Of a stretch of 64,000 nt of DNA, positions 61,721 to 64,000 are shown one piece after another. The first letter of the stretch is position 1; each line of letters begins with the position of its first letter. Under the pieces are notes generated by a model. It was given only the letters and a program-made list of their open reading frames with translations. It was not told where the DNA came from and did no database searches. This DNA comes from Neocallimastix lanati (nom. inval.) (taxonomy: Eukaryota > Neocallimastigomycota > Neocallimastigomycetes > Neocallimastigales > Neocallimastigaceae): the NCBI GenBank assembly GCA_016946835.1, contig JACVTC010000015.1:1415001-1479000 (forward strand), read 5' to 3'. A program made the translations under genes and the position numbers.

Positions 61721-64000
61721 CTGATTTATACCTAATATTCTTAATCTACAAAATTAAATTTTGTAGAAGTGAATAAGAGGATAAATACTGAATAAAATAG
61801 ATTTAAGAAATTTAAAAAAATAAATATGTTTTATTATTAAACACAAAAATGTTTTATTAAAAAAATTTATTTTTAATTTTAATATTAATCTTTATTTATT
61901 TAATAATTAATTTTGTTTAAATTAATAAAATAATTGTTAAAACTAATAAAATAATAAAATGAATTATTTATTATTTATACTAATTTATTTTAAATTTTAA
62001 TAATAAAATTGATTATTAATAACTAATAAAATATATAATAATTTATCAAAATAATTAATAATCATAAAAAAATTGATTATTAAAAACTAATAAAATATCT
62101 ATAATAATTTATTAAATAATTAATAATAAAGAATAATTTATAAGAAATATTTACATGTTTTTATATTTTTCTTTGATTTTAAGCTATTTACATTAAAAAT
62201 AATAAAATTAATAAAAGAGAAATAAAGAATAATTTATTATTAAATTAAACAATATTTACAATTAAAATATTAATAACGATGAGTTTTAAAATGTTATTTT
62301 AATTACAATTTGTTTATAAAAGTTGAGTTATAAAATAAATAAAATAATCATTATTTTAAATAAAAGTAACTTAAAAATTATTTAACTATTTAATTTTAAT
62401 TTTGCGATGTTTATAAGTTTGTTTATTTGTTATTTATAATTTATTAAATTTGTTTATTATTTTGTTTATTTGTAGTTTTAGAAAAATATTATTTATTAAT
62501 TTATTTTAGTTTTTAATTAAAATTATTAATGATTAATTAATTTATTATTATTTTATTTTAATTATTTTTATTTAATTAAATTTTCTTTAATATGGATTTA
62601 ATTTTTTTTTAGAATGGATTAATTTTTGGGTTAAGTTAGACAAGAATTTGTTTTTTATTATTTATTTTAATTTAATAATTTTGTTATTTATCACAACTGA
62701 TACGTTATTTTATTAATCTTTATTATTAATATTTTAGTATCAATATTTTTGTGAGTTTGCAAGATAGTATAAAATAAAATAGTATATTCTAATATAGAAA
62801 TATATAATTACTACACACTTTATTTTAAAACAGAATTTTAAGAATTATTTTTGTCGTTTTATTTTATTTTATTTAATTTATTATGTCGTAATACAATTTT
62901 ATAATAAAGTATTATAAAAAATCTTATTAACTATTTATTTCTAACTTATTACTATATTATATTTTATAAATAAATATATTCCCCGAATATATTTATCTTA
63001 ACTAATGTATATCTATTTTCTCCAAAAAAAACCACCCTTTAAAAAATTTATAATAATTTTTCTTTTTATACTTTTAATTTACTATAATTTAAATTCTATT
63101 GGCTGTTAATTAATTAAATAAATTTGAATAATTTTATATTATTATTTATTATTGTGATATAATTAATTATTTATTATATTTTATTACAATTTTATTGACA
63201 ATTTTCATTTTTATTTAAATACTGTAGCACAACTGTTATGGTTCGGGTTTTATTAGAATTTTTATTTAATTATTTATTTTTAATATTTTTCTCTCTACAT
63301 TTTAATTATTGAAAAACTTCACTTATTTATACTTTTTGAAAAAAAATAAATATGTAAAGCCTTTCTACATTTTATTATCATATTTAAAAAAAAATATTTA
63401 CTATTACTAATTACTTAAAATTTTATATTAATTTAAATTAACTAATTCATAAGTATTTTTATTTTAATAAATTTTGTTTACATAATTTTATATTATTTTT
63501 CATATACTAAAACTAAATTATTTAATATATACGAAAAGTAACAAACAAAATTTAAAAAGATTTTACAGAAAAATAAAGTTATTTTAATCAAGAATGTTAA
63601 TATAATATTCTTATATTTTATATAAAATAAATTTAAAAACTATAATATATTTAATATTTATTATTAATCAATTAAGATTTGATTTTATTTGTGAGGAATA
63701 AAAATATAAAATAATCAATTTAAAAATAAAATAAAATACTAAAAAGAATACAAGTTTAATATTGATACAATATAATAATAATATAATAATATATTTGAAA
63801 ATAAAAATAAAATATTAATATTGATAATAAACACTTTAATAAAATAATAAAATTTAAGGTTAAATTATAGATATTGATATTAATAATAAAAATATAAAAT
63901 TATTGATAATATTTTAGAAACTTTTAATAAAAATATAAAAAAAAATATATTTAGAAAATATTTTAGTATAGAAAATATAGTAAAGTAATATTAAGTAAAG
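61721..64000. other. AT-rich intergenic region with repeat remnants
   Basis: No gene seen. 62690-62820 resembles 47397-47530 and 54330-54430. 63310-63370 (CACTTATTTATACTTTTTGAAAAA) resembles LTR sequence at 22405-22460. Confidence 0.6.

Overview
The window is extremely AT-rich eukaryotic DNA with spliceosomal introns (GT..AG, tiny to about 550 nt), near-pure A/T intergenic stretches, long (TAA)n microsatellites, Asn-rich proteins and many LTR retrotransposons. The best overall fit is an anaerobic gut fungus (Neocallimastigomycota). The main support is a class C GPCR whose ectodomain looks like a bacterial-type solute-binding protein, together with a Def1-like CUE gene and fungal chromovirus-type elements. 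A dictyostelid is the main alternative. This is inference; no rRNA or other marker gene is present.

Left part (1-20.3 kb): host genes. A six-exon gene (3577-8653, 1115 aa) encodes a CUE-domain, Asn-rich protein resembling RNA polymerase II degradation factor Def1. A seven-exon gene (13452-18168, 769 aa) encodes a solute-binding-domain class C GPCR. All exon phases fit together in both models. Between and after them lie a copia gag relic (9.5-9.8 kb), a 135-unit perfect (TAA)n tract (12.8-13.2 kb) and an orphan terminal exon (19.4 kb).

Right part (20.3-64 kb): a nested retrotransposon bed with no host gene recognised. From left to right it holds: a decayed Ty3/gypsy copy whose in-frame stops are all TAA (E, 20.3-22.2 kb); an internally deleted gypsy (F, 22.5-23.4 kb); Copia-A (24590-31114) inserted into an older LTR; Copia-B (31776-38448), whose 5' LTR is split by a solo LTR; chromodomain Gypsy-C (40088-46303); an inverted pair of 1.19-kb LTRs (49006-51875); a possible TIR element (52.5-53.0 kb); and Gypsy-D (54858-61720), whose 5' LTR is split by another solo LTR. 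Copia-A, Copia-B, Gypsy-C and three solo LTRs have target-site duplications that define their ends. Every element carries frameshifts or stops, so none seems able to move by itself, although near-identical LTR pairs in Copia-A and Gypsy-C point to recent insertion.

The most notable signals are primer-binding sites in both copia elements that match a tRNA-Lys(CUU) anticodon arm, possible self-priming in the chromovirus, canonical -1 slippery heptamers in Copia-A and Gypsy-D, the all-TAA stops in element E, the long inverted LTR pair, and the roughly 500-bp sequence with 12-bp perfect terminal inverted repeats.
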